From Taudactylus pleione (Eukaryota > Chordata > Amphibia > Anura > Myobatrachidae): a stretch of 64,000 nt of DNA. The position numbers and the translations under genes are program-made. The notes below the pieces were generated by a model. That model was not told where the DNA came from, searched no databases, and worked only from the letters and a program-made list of their open reading frames with translations. The stretch is from the NCBI GenBank assembly GCA_031769625.1, contig JAUIMM010000646.1, positions 1,783,001 to 1,847,000 on the forward strand, read 5' to 3'. This document shows positions 11,549 to 22,914 of this stretch, in pieces (position 1 is the stretch's first letter; each line of letters opens with the position of its first letter).

Positions 11549-12449
11549 TCAACAATCTTGTCCAGGCCTGGACCAGAAAAAAATCTCCCCATTGTATGGT
11601 AAGGCTTCCAGGCCTTTCTTAGAATCAGCATCGGCCCTCCAAGAGCACAGCCACAGGGAACGGCGAACAGACACGGCCGTGGCCAAGACCCTGGATGTCA
11701 GTAGACTGGCTTCCAGAGTAGCCTCACCAATATATGCTGCCACTTCCCTACTGTGGCCAACTAATGACACCTGACTCTCAGGAGCTTCCGTGGGGAAGGG
11801 GTCCTCAAGCGCATCGGCCCAGCTCTCTATAGCTTTAGCTCCTGAAAGGGAGTATATCGATTTCAGACAAGTTTCCACCTTCCTGTCTGTAGGATCCTTT
11901 AAGGAAGAAATGGATGGCATTGGTAGTGTAGCACTTTTTATTTCACGTGTTACATGAATATCCACCTTAGGGGTTGATTCCCATTTTTTACAATGAGCCT
12001 GAGGAAATGGATAACATGAGGCCAAACGCTTTTGAGGCTGATACCTTTCACCAGGCAACTGCCAGGCAGCAGCCATGTGTTCTACCAGCTGGTCTGATAG
12101 AGGGAATACTGCCGAAGTCACCTTTAGCCGTTTAAACTGAGGGTGTTTGGATTGAGGGGCTGGCTCTTCATCCTCTATTACCAATATGGTTCTGACCGCA
12201 CGCACCAAGGCAGGAATATTAATATTTGACCTAGTCTCCGCCTCTTGCAGAAGGGATAGATGCATCCGCAATCTCCCCGTCGTCAGATGACATCTCAGAC
12301 TTTGAGAGTTGTGTGGACTGGGATGACGACACAGGATGCTTAGCGGGCTTCATGGATTTCTCACCCTGCAACATGGTGTGAAGGGCAGTAGAGGAAGCCC
12401 CCAGGCTCTGCACTGAAGTAGAGAAAACATCTACCCATGGTGGGTGCAT
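11549..12449 (-). pseudogene. DIRS gag-like protein remnant
   Basis: An open frame of 240 codons (12271 down to 11549) has the character of anuran DIRS gag proteins, with motifs such as SDQLVEHMAAAWQLPG, KVETCLKSIYSLSGAKAIES and EVAAYIGEATLEASLL. A shorter frame just upstream (12449 to 12231; DVFSTSVQSLGASSTALHTM) appears to be its amino part in another register, which implies a frame shift. It precedes the RT in transcriptional order. Confidence 0.72.
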
Positions 12450-13019
12450 AGCCTACACGGGAATGACAGTCTGCTGTGGTACAGGAGGAGTCTGCATAAT
12501 CTGTGGTAGACCCTGAGAAGGAATAATGGTCTGCTGAGATAACCCCATATGGGGAAAAACAGCTGGGACCGCCAGGCAGGCCGTAATGGAGGCCAGGACT
12601 GAGAAAAGGCAGCCCAAGGGGGTTACTGTACCATTGTTGGGGAGTTTGAGGTGCAGGGAGGATTATAACACCTCACACTTAACCCATCCCGAGCCAAATC
12701 CTCCTCACTTAAACTTGAAGCACATAACCTGCAAGACAGCAGAATGGGTGCAGCATTGTGCTCGTTACCCTTGTCAGACATGTCTGACACACAATATATA
12801 GGAGAGCACAACACTGGTCCTGACTGATGCTTGGATAAACTGCAGGAGCCCACTGCCTAAGTATGCGACACCCTGGTCCTGTCTGACACTTGGGTGAGCT
12901 ACAGGAGCCTGTGCCTAAATATGGCACAGTGTAGCGCACAACAGTATGTGACAGACCTCACAAACATTATCATCTACTGTATATATATGAGGTAAAAGAA
13001 CCACCCTAACTACACCTGT

Positions 13020-13549
13020 ATTAGGGCAGAATTAGAGGAAAGGTATAGGTATATGCTGACAGGAAAAAAGACACAGACAGGCAGTGCTAGCATAAGTCAC
13101 ATACAATGCAGAATTTACACTGCAAATTGGCACTACACTCAACTACATAGACTCAGTGTCTGGTAGGCTATAGTGGTACATACACTAACACAAGGGAGAG
13201 GCATGTAGGGGGACTGGACCACGCGCTGTCCTGAGAGAGCTGTGACTGCACCATGAAGAAAATGGCCATCGGAGACCTCAGAGGGGGCGTGGCCGAGGAG
13301 GAGAACAGCTCAGGGAAGCCAGACCTCAGAGGAAAGGCACCCAGAGCTGAGGGGAGGAGCTGTCTCCCCTGGCTGATCGTTAATCCCCAGGATGCCAGTT
13401 CCCGCACCGCTAATGTCCCTGGTGGTCTAGTGGATTGCGGTGGCTAGAGCCTGCGTCCACACTCAGCCACCTCCGGTCTGTCCCCTGAGACCGGAGGTAT
13501 AGACAGGTAAGGCGGGTCACGCAAGCAGTGACCCACCTTACCTGTCCCC
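13020..13549. other. DIRS leader region without recognisable coding
   Basis: Lies between the gag remnant and the nested TTAA element. Contains a short inverted repeat at about 13490-13545 (GACAGGTAAGGCGGGTCAC and complement). Upstream bases 12740-12930 hold two diverged copies of a 60-base segment (CACTGGTCCTGACTGATGCTTGG). No gene is seen. Confidence 0.4.
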
Positions 13550-13877
13550 TTAAGCTGGCCACACATCTAAAGATTATCTGTCCAACCAGCCAACTAGTTG
13601 ATTGGTTGGAATGAAAACCTGGTAAATTATGAAAGCAAATGACAATCAGCAATTTGCTCCCAAATGCTGGAAAATGGACAAAAACTGTTGTTTGAACAAA
13701 TAGTTTTGATCAAACATTTAAACAAACTTGTCTGAACGACCATTTTCATCAGTTTTCTGGCATTTAGGAGCAAATTGCTGATCATCATTTACTCCCATGT
13801 ATTACCAGATTTTCATTCCAACCAATCAACTAGTTGGCTGGTTGGACAGATAATCTTTAGATGTGAGGCCAGCTTAA
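13550..13877. mobile_element. piggyBac-type MITE, TTAA borders, inside DIRS
   Basis: TTAA at 13550-13553 and 13874-13877 border inverted repeats of more than 60 bases (GCTGGCCACACATCTAAAGA, AACCAGCCAACTAGTTGATT). TTAA duplication is diagnostic of piggyBac-like transposition. It is inserted in the DIRS element between the gag remnant and the right terminal repeat. Confidence 0.85.
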
Positions 13878-14247
13878 GTGTCCGGCTGCAGCCTGGGTCC
13901 TCCCCGGGGGCCTTGGCTAGCAATGACCCCCGGTATGCCTGCCGAGATCCCCAGATCCCTTGGACAGTCTGCTGCTGCGTAGTCTGTAGAAGAAAAACTG
14001 AAACTAAATTAAATCATAAAAATAACAAGCTTAAGGGCTGCCTATGCAGCCCCCTGCATAATGGTGACCCAACTCCGGCCGGGCACTAACGAAACTGAGG
14101 TGCCTCTGACTCGGGGGCGGTGTATAGGGAGAGTGGACCAGTGCATCCTGGGAGCTGAAAGCTTTTAACTGCGTTGTGCTTGGATTCAGTTCCATCACCT
14201 ACACCCCAAGGTCTCCCTGTGGAGCCTATGGACCCTGAAGAAGAAAA

Positions 14248-14730
14248 CACATTTTCCAGACTTTGTAAAATATTTGCCATCTAAGAGACTAGTCTTCATC
14301 ATGCTGTCATGATGATGGGCCTATTTTTATGTGGGGCCTTGAGCTGAAGCTCCATCCACCACATTGTTAATCTAGCCCTGAGCCCAGGGTGTTTGGGTAG
14401 AGCCCCAGAATGTGGGTGCATGCTAGTTGTTAGAGACAGAATCCCCCTGCAGCCTGGTGGTATGGCTTCTGGCAGGGCATCATTTTATTTGTATTCTCTT
14501 CTTAACACAATTAAATTTGCCATAGTTCGTAAATTTTGAGTTGAGATTCCGTCTAAGCAAAGAGAACTTCTGGAGTTTCACACAAACCTTTCTGTTCATG
14601 TAAGTGAAACATTAGATATATTATATTTCACATTTTCATAGTTATCATATTAAGCACCCACATGGACAATTCTAAATGCTGTGCTACACATATACAGTAC
14701 ATCAGACACGTAACGTAGGATATACTGTAC
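14248..14730. other. Intron 7 sequence with nothing recognised
   Basis: Single-copy-looking sequence between the DIRS right end and exon 7. I see no element or gene in it. Confidence 0.5.
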
Positions 14731-14971
14731 CTTTTTCTTTCATAATTGTGGAATCTAACACATACACAAGATCATATTTTCCACCGATGCTCCCGGATAC
14801 TGTATAATGAGTCCCATACATCTCCAGAAGGGCAAAATATTCTCCCTTATCATAGAAGGACGGGAGGCTGTTGAGGTCATCGATGAACGTTGGTGATAAC
14901 ATGATGTTTCTAGTTCTCATTTGGAATGTGCCCAATTGCACAGATCCTGCCACTCTTAAGAATTGTTTGTT
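14731..14971 (-). CDS. c9: c9 exon 7: MACPF signature exon
   Basis: The exon encodes 80 codons plus one base, from NKQFLRVAGSVQLG to VLDSTIMKEK. It contains the MACPF signature Y-x(6)-[FY]-G-T-H-[FY] as YFALLEMYGTHY, followed by SGSIGGKYDLVYVLD, the glycine-rich bend of the pore-forming fold. TFIDDLNSLPSFYDKGEYFA matches the mammalian C9 pattern closely and separates this gene from C6, C7 and C8. The acceptor is TTTCTATTTCAG and the donor is AAAG/GTACAG, phase 1. Confidence 0.95.
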
Positions 14972-16005
14972 CTGAAATAGAAACAAGTCACAAGATGGGA
15001 ATTGGAGTTGTCTTGGTGCCCAGTTTAGCTACAACATGGGCATTCTGGAACTTGGATAGACTTTGAAAGCCATCAATGGCAAGCAAGACTTGATGGGACT
15101 TGTAGCTACACAGCAGCACTTAATATATGTTGACTTTACGTTATTGGCATGCGATCTACCGGCTATAGTGTGCCAGGAAGAACCCAAATGTTACTCAGCA
15201 CTGGTCTGGCATACCCAGAAGAAGGCAAATGTTTTTCTGTGGGCCGGAATTCTTTCCTGTGTTGAGGCGCTGAGGGAAAAGGGGGGTGTGTTACATTAAA
15301 ACCGAATAAGGTCTGTCTGGGAGACTGGGCTAGTGTGGAGACGTAAGCCCCCAACAAGTCGACCTTGCTCTCCTCAGCAGGCTGTGCAGCATGTAAGACA
15401 ATCCCGACATTCAGATTGGGGCGTGGCAATGCCCTCATATTCTTGTCCCCTACCCCCTGGTACCAGAGACCAATAGATCACCTTGCAGGATTGGGTGCAT
15501 GACTCTAAGCATGTGACCCATTTGTGAATCTGATTCTGTGATTGTGTGTTGGTAGGAGTTCTGATGGTGTATGGTATGTGCAATTTGAGATGCAATTTGA
15601 GATGTGTTGTGGGGATTTATTTGGCGATGGTCAGCTTTCATTGTACTGTCCATGACATCAGGATTAACATAGGCGTCGGTATTTTGACGCCTATGTTAAA
15701 TTCCTTGCCGGGATTACGCTGTCGGGATTGAGACCGCTGGCCATGCGGCCGCCGGTCTCATAACTACGTCCCTATGAAAATGTATGTACTTTCAATTATA
15801 CACATCAATATCTTTATACAAAGACTCCTTTGTGGCCTCACAATTATTATTATTATTATTACAGTTTATTTATAGAGCGCTACAAGTGGTCCGCAGTGCC
15901 GTACATACACAATCACACTAGTTCTACTATATGTCTATATATTTATACATTAATATATAACTGTTACTGTGACTGATACAAGGTAAGTATTAATGTATTA
16001 CACAG

Positions 16006-16207
16006 ACCCTCCAACATGACCCGTTCCATTACATACACAGTGCTCTACTCCTGGATTTCATTCTTAACTGATGATTGCAGCCACCTGTGGTGAAACACAT
16101 GTCTCATCAATTAACTAGCTCAACACAGGTGACTGCAAACCTAAATCAGGTGGAAGTCCAGGAGCAGAGCATTTTGTACCTGATGGGAGGGGTCATGTTG
16201 GAGGTTA
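16006..16207. mobile_element. MITE related to the CCTCCCAACATGACC family
   Basis: The ends ACCCTCCAACATGACCCG and GGGTCATGTTGGAGGTT are inverted repeats related to those at 34048-34350. An inner hairpin pairs CAGCCACCTGTGGTGAAACA-type sequence with CAACACAGGTGACTG. It lies in c9 intron 6. Confidence 0.65.
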
Positions 16208-17014
16208 GGATTACATTGTAATTATAATTTAACAGTTCAAGGTAAGTATTAGATTAGGCTATCATAGGTACTTGTCTCTCCAATAAAAGAAGATTAAAAT
16301 CCCCTTACAGGCTTGTGACTCCGGGTCCTGGTGATAATGGCTCCTGTAAATTTCCAGTTACAAGTCCATTAGCAGATTATTCCTGGTCCTTTCCTATGCT
16401 CTTTTAATATCTTAATCCAGGGAAGGAGGAGTCGGGGAATATAATTTGAGCACAGGATCATGAAATGATATGAAGTAATGTATAAATCGGCGTGTAAAGC
16501 AATCCACAGTTGTTAGAATGTATGCTTGGATCTCTCAAGTCCGTGTTAGGCTTCATTTAAATATTCCTCCCCTCTGTGACTCGCTCTCCCTTTCTCCTTT
16601 TCAAAAAGAGCATTGGCGCCCCCCTCATTTTTCAAAGGGACATAATGCACCCAAAAAAGGGCCATGGCCTCATGGGGAAGGGCCAGGGAAGAGATAGGAG
16701 ACACCAGGAGATGCTGGGGATGAAATAAGAGGAAGCTACAAGCAAAAATGATAATAAATAGAAATTTGACAAACCCAAACAGGGCCCCCTGACCTGTGGT
16801 GCTCTGTGCGATGGCACCGGCCGCACTGCCCTAGCTACGGCCCTGCACTTGCACTCCTCTTTTCACACTATTTTCATAGGCCCCATTACATACAGCATCC
16901 ACAGTGTGCCTTTCATACTCCAGTTTGATATTTCTCCTGCTGTTTTTTTATTTATTTTATATATATATCTAGCTTCCTCACACTGGCTATGACCCCTACT
17001 TTTTTTTCCATTAC

Positions 17015-17230
17015 CGTTTTTGTAGAATAATCTTTGACTTTTTGCATACTGTCTCTCCTGGTCCAGTTTCCTTTTAAATTTCCTTTGATCGTAGTGGAAT
17101 TGTGCTTTGCAGGTGTCAATTTCAAAGACAATGATCCCTCAATCGACAGTGTCTTTTCCTCTATAAGCTTAGTCAACACTGAAACAGCATTCTCGTAGGC
17201 TTCTGTTGTAAACGTTTTATCAGCTCTAGT
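17015..17230 (-). CDS. c9: c9 exon 6: MACPF segment
   Basis: Exactly 72 codons, phase 0 at both borders. The peptide runs from TRADKTFTTEAYENAVSVLT to a polar end and includes SLSLKLTPAKHNSTT, which aligns with the mammalian stretch around SLKFTPTET. NST is a possible N-glycosylation site. I chose the acceptor TTTCTAG at 17231-17237 because it gives TRADKTF in register with the mammalian segment. A second AG five bases into the exon would break the phase. This is the least conserved MACPF exon and it encodes no cysteine. Confidence 0.87.
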
Positions 17231-17828
17231 CTAGAAACAAGAGAGTATAATATTATAACACAAAGGTAAACCAAATAAGACATATCAATAGTGGGATATG
17301 AAAGGGGGTCTAGACTTATTGTTTTAATTTTCCCCAATTAATTAATTATATAACTGTTGTCACGCTCCGGCCCTTAAAAACCACTTTCTTACCTCTCCGG
17401 TGTCTGTCCAGGCTAGCGCTGAGATCTGCTTGCGCAGTGCATCACTCCCAGATAGCACAGAGGTCCGCTGACGCTGCACATCGCTCCCGGCTGGTGCTGA
17501 GGTCTGTCTGTGCTGCTCCTGCCCAGTCCGCTCAGTGTCCTGTCACTGAGCATGGAGATGGCTCTCCGCAGCCCTTTGCTCACAGCGTGTCTTCCCAGCA
17601 TGATGGCACACAGGTTGCACGCCAGACTTCCCTCCTAAACCACAGTATGGGCGCAGCCATGTTGGACTCTGTCACCTGATGCTCTTCCTCCACTCAGAGC
17701 GCTGCTCCCAAACCAGCTGATTGCAGCATCCAATCACTGGGGATCTGTTGCCAGTACAAAGTCGCTTCTTGCTGAGGTTACAGCTCTGTGCTGAGCCCCC
17801 TGGTACTCTGTATCAGTACGGTCCGAGG

Positions 17829-18370
17829 AGCTGATTCAGACCCGCTCGCTAGATGCGTTCATTCGCACGCAGCCGCTCAGCTGCTAATATATCTTAGCGT
17901 GTGACGACAGTGCGATCGCAGGCCAGTCTAATGACGCCCCCTTTCCCTTCGCAGCAAACGTCAGAAAGTGTATGTAAAATCAGTAACATTGAGTGACATC
18001 GGAGCCGCTCGCAGCACTGTGGTTGACCCTACCCTGCCGCAAGCACTGCGAGTGCTTCAGTGTTTAAACCAGCCACGTGACGTGTACAATAACGCAGCCT
18101 TGTAATTATGGATGCCCAAAAAATGCAGTTTTGATGCTCAAACACGGCTGCGTTCGCACAACTACTCCCCCGTTTTTCTGGACCTTCCCCTGTCACCAAC
18201 CAGATACGGCACATTCTGTAACTCAAACTAGCTGGCCGTCTGTCTATTACGAGCAATCGCTTCCCGATCGCAATGACCAGCTCACACATGTGCATTTTGG
18301 CATGTGCAGAAAGGCGACAATTGGCCAGCAGCGTGCGAACGCAGACTAGCGAGCGGGTCTGAATCAGGTC
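17829..18370. mobile_element. MITE, CTGATTCAGACCCGCTCGC ends
   Basis: The left CTGATTCAGACCCGCTCGC and the right GCGAGCGGGTCTGAATCAG are perfect inverted repeats. The internal sequence shares AAACACGGCTGCGTTCGCAC-like and CTTCCCCTGTCACCAACC-like blocks with the 5668 copy, so this is a subfamily of the same element. It lies in c9 intron 5. Confidence 0.8.
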
Positions 18371-19690
18371 ACCAGTCCGTTATATCCAGTTCCTATATCT
18401 GGTAAACATGTCTCCTATACCATCTTGCACTCCAGTCTGGTTTACCCCTGAGACTTGTTCTTACAGACACCATCGGTTCCAGCCGATACCTCCAACCATT
18501 GGTTTCATCCAATTATTAAATCCTTCAATTCTACAACATTGGTCCCAACTGATCAAGTTCATCAATTCATCAACATTGGATTCAAATCCATCAAGTTCTT
18601 CAATTCATCAACATCGGTCTCAAATCGATCCAGCTCTCAATCTAGCATCATCAGTTCCAATCCGATTCTGCTCATTCATTCAGTATATATCCAGTTGCAT
18701 TCCAACCCGTTGTTCAATAAAGACATTCTATTCCTGTTCTCGCCTTCGGTCCCATCATCCACGGCTGTATCTTTACCTCCTCACATCTAATACATGAGGA
18801 AGCCCTGGCTCAAATCACCTAAGTTCATTCACGCCTCTCAAATCTCCTCTTCAGCCTCCCCTGCCTGTTCCAACCCAAACCAACCCTCAGGTGTGACAAT
18901 TACCTTCAATTAATTTAATCATTTCCTATTGATTTATCATGTTTGCCCAACAGCATTTATCTTCAGGTCCTCTTCCACAGTATTAAGGGGACAACTGTCT
19001 TCTACAGCTGCAACACTTTTGCAATAATAAAAAACAAACAAAACAATAGTGTTGTAGGAGTCTCGTCTGAGTGCAATGTGGGAGTTTGCATTGCTGTATT
19101 TGTACTTACGTACAGTACACCTGATTTATGTGTTTTATTTCAGATAGAATAGCAACTGAGCTAACGCTCAACCCCTGCTAGAATGTACAGTGCTTTAAAC
19201 ACTATTGGGAGAAAGGAACTTTATACATTATTATTATTATTATTACTATTATTATTATTATTATTATTATTACTGAAATCTCCAACACAACAAGTTGATG
19301 GGTTACAGTTGTCTGAAATATATTCTTAGGTTTCCTACTGAAGCAAAGTTAAATAATAATAATAATTAGGGAATCCTGACGGTAACCGCCTTAGTTATGG
19401 AGAATATTATGGATAATAGTTACTGAGAATAATGAGTCCGTAATTTGAAGGTATTTGTCATGAAGAGTTCTGCTAAATATGGTGGAATAGTCACATTGGG
19501 CAACACAACTTTTCCATGTAACAGCAGTCTCAAAAGAAGTGTAGGGCACCACAGTTCACATATTGCACATCCATGGGACCCAAAGAGTAGTACTGTGGTG
19601 AATATGCCATGTCCAATGCAAGCGGCGTATAAGTTGATCTTGTTATACGTTGTTTAAGATCTTTGAACTGTGCACTCTGGGTGACCTGTA
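18371..19690. other. Intron 5 stretch with no gene recognised
   Basis: Bases 18400-18790 are C/T-rich with loosely repeated TTCATCAATTCATCAACATTGG-like words (shown to 20 bases: TTCATCAATTCATCAACATT). The open frames there are weak and match nothing I know. The (ATT)n run lies at the right. Confidence 0.4.
19229..19275. repeat. ATT trinucleotide repeat
   Basis: Fifteen or so ATT units with one ACT. Similar short ATT or AAT runs occur at 15845-15862, 40854-40897 and 47837-47855. Confidence 0.95.
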
Positions 19691-19879
19691 AGGTGTCAGG
19701 GCTGGGGATTCTGGATTGCCCAGGAAAGAGTCAGATACTCACAGGATGATACAGGAGGTTTGGAGTAGAGATGGTCATATATAATTCCTCCTCATAGATG
19801 TAATAATAATTATACATATGCAGCAGGGTAGTATTACTAAGACGGTGCATGGAGTAAACCCTGGGCTAGTACTGTAGTA

Positions 19880-20240
19880 GATACTGGAGTAGAACTGGGA
19901 CTAGACAGAACAGGCACTGAAGCCGGATTGGGACCAGACTTGAAGTATACACAGGAGCCGGAGTAGGACCGGACTTGGAGCACAGATTGGACCCGAAGTG
20001 GGACCAGACCTGGAGTATACACTGGGGCCAGAGGGGGCCTGGACTTGAAGCACAGACTGGATCTGGAGTGGGAACGGACAGCGTTTATACTGGATCCGGA
20101 GAGGGACTGTACTTGGAGTAGACTGGAGCCGGAGTCGGTTCGGACTTGGAATAGAGACTGGAGCTGGAGCCGGGCCGGACTTGAAGTATACACTGAAGCC
20201 GGAGTGGGACGGACTTGGATTAGACATTAGAGCTGGAGTG
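19880..20240. repeat. Minisatellite of GGAGTGGGACCGGACTTGGA units
   Basis: About eight diverged units of roughly 40 bases with GAGCCGGAGT, GGGACCGGACTTG and AGTATACACTG blocks. Confidence 0.85.
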
Positions 20241-20324
20241 AGAGTCATCAATGAGCCTTAAAAAAACAGCCAGGATTGGAGCCTAGGACATGTATCAGTG
20301 ACGAAGCTCAGACACAGAATGCTG

Positions 20325-21335
20325 TCAGGGCAGGATAATTATACCCTGGGTCTCACAGGGATTGGCTGATGCAGACAGGTGGACAGTGGCCTGGCTGTCA
20401 CTGGAGATTAGCGGTCAGCTGACCGGGACCAATATTGCGGAGCCCAGTGTCCGGAGCTGGCAGTAGCACAGGTGCTTGATTAGCAGCCATATTGGTTAGG
20501 GTATAAAACCCTTTTCAGGAATACACGCCACTTACCTTTGACAAAGCTGTGGGACACACAGTGAAATGTGTCAGAAATTGGCTGTACACTGCATTTACGG
20601 CGCTGGTTTTTTTAATACATCTATAGTACCTGGACTAAGCCCTGGAACTTTTTATTGGACAACACATGGGAATCACTGCCTATTACATATCTGCCATAAC
20701 ACCTAATGCAAGTCCACCAATATCAAGGAATCCAATCTTGTTGCATGACTCTGCTAATAAGGCACCCTCCAGCTCTTGTACTTTATAGCGGTAAATATAT
20801 GTCTGAAATTATTTGTATCTCCTAATGGAACTATTGTGATATTCCAAAAATTGCTGATTATTTCCAGGAGGCTATAATAGGAACAGGTTAATTTGTACTT
20901 GTGCACTTTACTGGACAATTTAACAAGCGTCAAATTCCCAGCGGCTCTACAATGTTTTAAATTTATTTTTGTATGCATGACATTATATATTGATTTTATG
21001 TGTTTTTTTAAATTAAATATTACCCATAATCCATTCCAACTTTTTAGAGTAATTATTAAGAGACAGCGCTGTTTTTTTCTTTGTATATGATCTTGATTAG
21101 TGAGGTCTGACTATCCTCATTTTTACAATAGCAGCTTTAGAAAGACAGCCCCGTGTAGCGCCTGCATTGAACCAATTGTTAGTTCCAGTCTTGCTTTACT
21201 TATACCCTGGTTCTCGCAGAGATTGGCTGATGCGGTCAGGTGGACACCATCCTGGCTGTCAATGGAGACTTGCGGTCAGCTGACCGGGACCAATATGGCA
21301 GTGCCTAGTGTCTGGAGCCGGAGGGAACGCCGACG
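20325..21335. repeat. Pair of direct repeats about 0.87 kb apart
   Basis: Bases 20340-20460 (CTCACAGGGATTGGCTGATG, GCGGTCAGCTGACCGGGACC) recur at 21207-21320 with about 80 percent identity. They may be ends of a decayed LTR-like or composite element, but no internal coding sequence is recognisable. Confidence 0.6.
20539..20650 (+). repeat. Possible second Penelope-type terminal motif
   Basis: CTTTGACAAAGCTGTG is followed by a complementary CACAG and then TGAAATGTGTCAG. This repeats the layout of the motif in the Penelope arms (GACAAAG, hairpin, GAAA, GTC) with a better-formed stem. No coding sequence of a Penelope element is visible next to it, so it would be a terminal fragment only. Confidence 0.35.
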
Positions 21336-22138
21336 GACTCCGAGCCCCCTGAGACCACCACCATGCTTGGAGCCTATCATCAATGGCGTTCAGCTGGCCG
21401 GGCCTGCCATAGCAGTGTCCAAAGCCGGTGGGAATGCAGGCAAAACACTGGGCTCCAGAGACGACCACCACATTGGGGACCTGTCAACAGTGCTCTCTGA
21501 GAGCCCCAGGCCCCCGCCAAGACAGATCAACACGAACCTAAGGGTAAGGATGGTTCTTGACATAAGGGTTCGTTCCACCACATCTACGTCCTCGAGGCTG
21601 GCTTCTAGGCATGTTTTGTGTAAACAATGCGTGGTGACGCGAATAGTGAAAAAACAAAGCAGTGGTGCTAATATATGTGGCTGCGAATAACTGTCACAGT
21701 TTCCAGGCTATCCAGCAGGTCACAAGTTCCAGGCCACCCAGCAGGTGCACGGAGAGAGTTCACCAACTGTCACATTTTCCAGCGCATAATGGTGATCCAT
21801 TGTAAATAGTGGGTGGATGTTTTGCCACATAACTCCGAAATTAAGCAACCAAAAACAACACCAATATTTATTTTTCTGCAAATCTACAGACCAAGACCTT
21901 TAATTTGGTATATGATGTGCCCTGCTCAAACAAAGGCATCATCGAAATATGTCACTCATAAAGACGTCCTTCTGCTATTAATATATAGAAAATATAAAAA
22001 ATTATTATAATAATTATTATTGATTTTTCAACTTTTTGTTTTACTGTCATCCAATCCATTTTAAATTCTGTATATGTCATTTGTGAGTATCCTCCCACAT
22101 TGTTTTTATTATTATCCTTTATTTATATAGTCTATTAC

Positions 22139-22277
22139 CTGATAAACAAGAGCAGCAACATTCCATGGCTTGCGGTAATAGGTTCTGGTATTACCATCAC
22201 GGACTCTGTCACAGACCCCATTAAAATATTCATTGTCAAAGGCGTTTCCCTTTACTTCCATTCCGAGAAAGTTATAA
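22139..22277 (-). CDS. c9: c9 exon 5: amino-terminal MACPF segment
   Basis: The segment reads [20 protein letters not shown], then CDRVRDGNT, then [14 protein letters not shown]. The FDNE.FNG.C.R.RDGNT..YYR.PWNVA pattern is typical of the MACPF domains of C8 and C9 and fits C9 best. The acceptor is TTAATTTTAG and the donor is CAG/GTAATA, ending in phase 0. The exon is 139 bases, consistent with the one base borrowed from exon 4. The neighbouring intron 4 carries the large Penelope composite. Confidence 0.92.
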
Positions 22278-22733
22278 CTAAAATTAACAGAAAATAACAT
22301 CTATTTATTATGTTTATTGCAAGTGAATATCAACTTGGTCATTTATTTTGTAAGGATTGTCCAGTATATCATGTCTGGAATAAGCAAACGTTAGCACTGT
22401 TTGTGATATCTCATGTTAAAAAAAAATTAGGTCTAATACCAGGAGTGAAACTTTAAATTACAATTTAATAACAAGTACCAATACACAATGTAAATAAAAA
22501 TGGCATCTCTATATAAACAACCATAAAAATGCAAAAATTTGCAAAAAATATGCAAGCCGCACAATGACCTGGTTGTGCCATTTAGGATCCAGATGGTTCA
22601 AACGTCAATGATCAGAACACCCCTTTACTTGATTATGATATATTGAAATTCCATCTGGTTCCTTTTAAAGGTTCCGTATCACAACAATAGGATGACTATT
22701 TAGTTACAAGAGCCAGCTGACCACATTTAGGGG

Positions 22734-22914
22734 TAAATTTACTAAATGATCTAAATCGATGTTGTGTTTCTGGGGTTAAAACACACATTTCCTAACAGTA
22801 CATTTCTTAAGTGTTAGTAAATGTGTGATTTAGCCACAGAAACACGACATCAATTTAGATCATTTTGAAATCAATTAAAATGGATTGAAATCGACCTTTA
22901 GTAAATTTACTCCT
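22734..22914. mobile_element. MITE with GGGGTAAATTTACTAAATGA end
   Basis: Inverted repeats AGGGGTAAATTTACTAAATG and TAGTAAATTTACTCCT flank an inner inverted repeat (ATCTAAATCGATGTTGTGTT and its complement). Its ends are related to the 42465 element, but the core is different. A further right end of this type lies at 56080-56105. Confidence 0.75.

Larger units (their letters stand above)
8709..14247 (-). mobile_element. Decayed DIRS retrotransposon
   Basis: Inverted terminal repeats of about 150 bases are visible at about 8743-8896 and 14092-14247. Both read towards the centre through GGGAGACCTTGGGGTGTAGG and CTCCCAGGATGCACTGGTCC. Between them, on the minus strand, are gag-like, reverse transcriptase, RNase H and tyrosine recombinase remnants in DIRS order. 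DIRS elements integrate with a tyrosine recombinase and use inverted repeats rather than direct LTRs. Two MITEs are nested inside (9628-9893 and 13550-13877). The element lies in c9 intron 7, with its left edge about 100 bases from exon 8. Confidence 0.88.
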
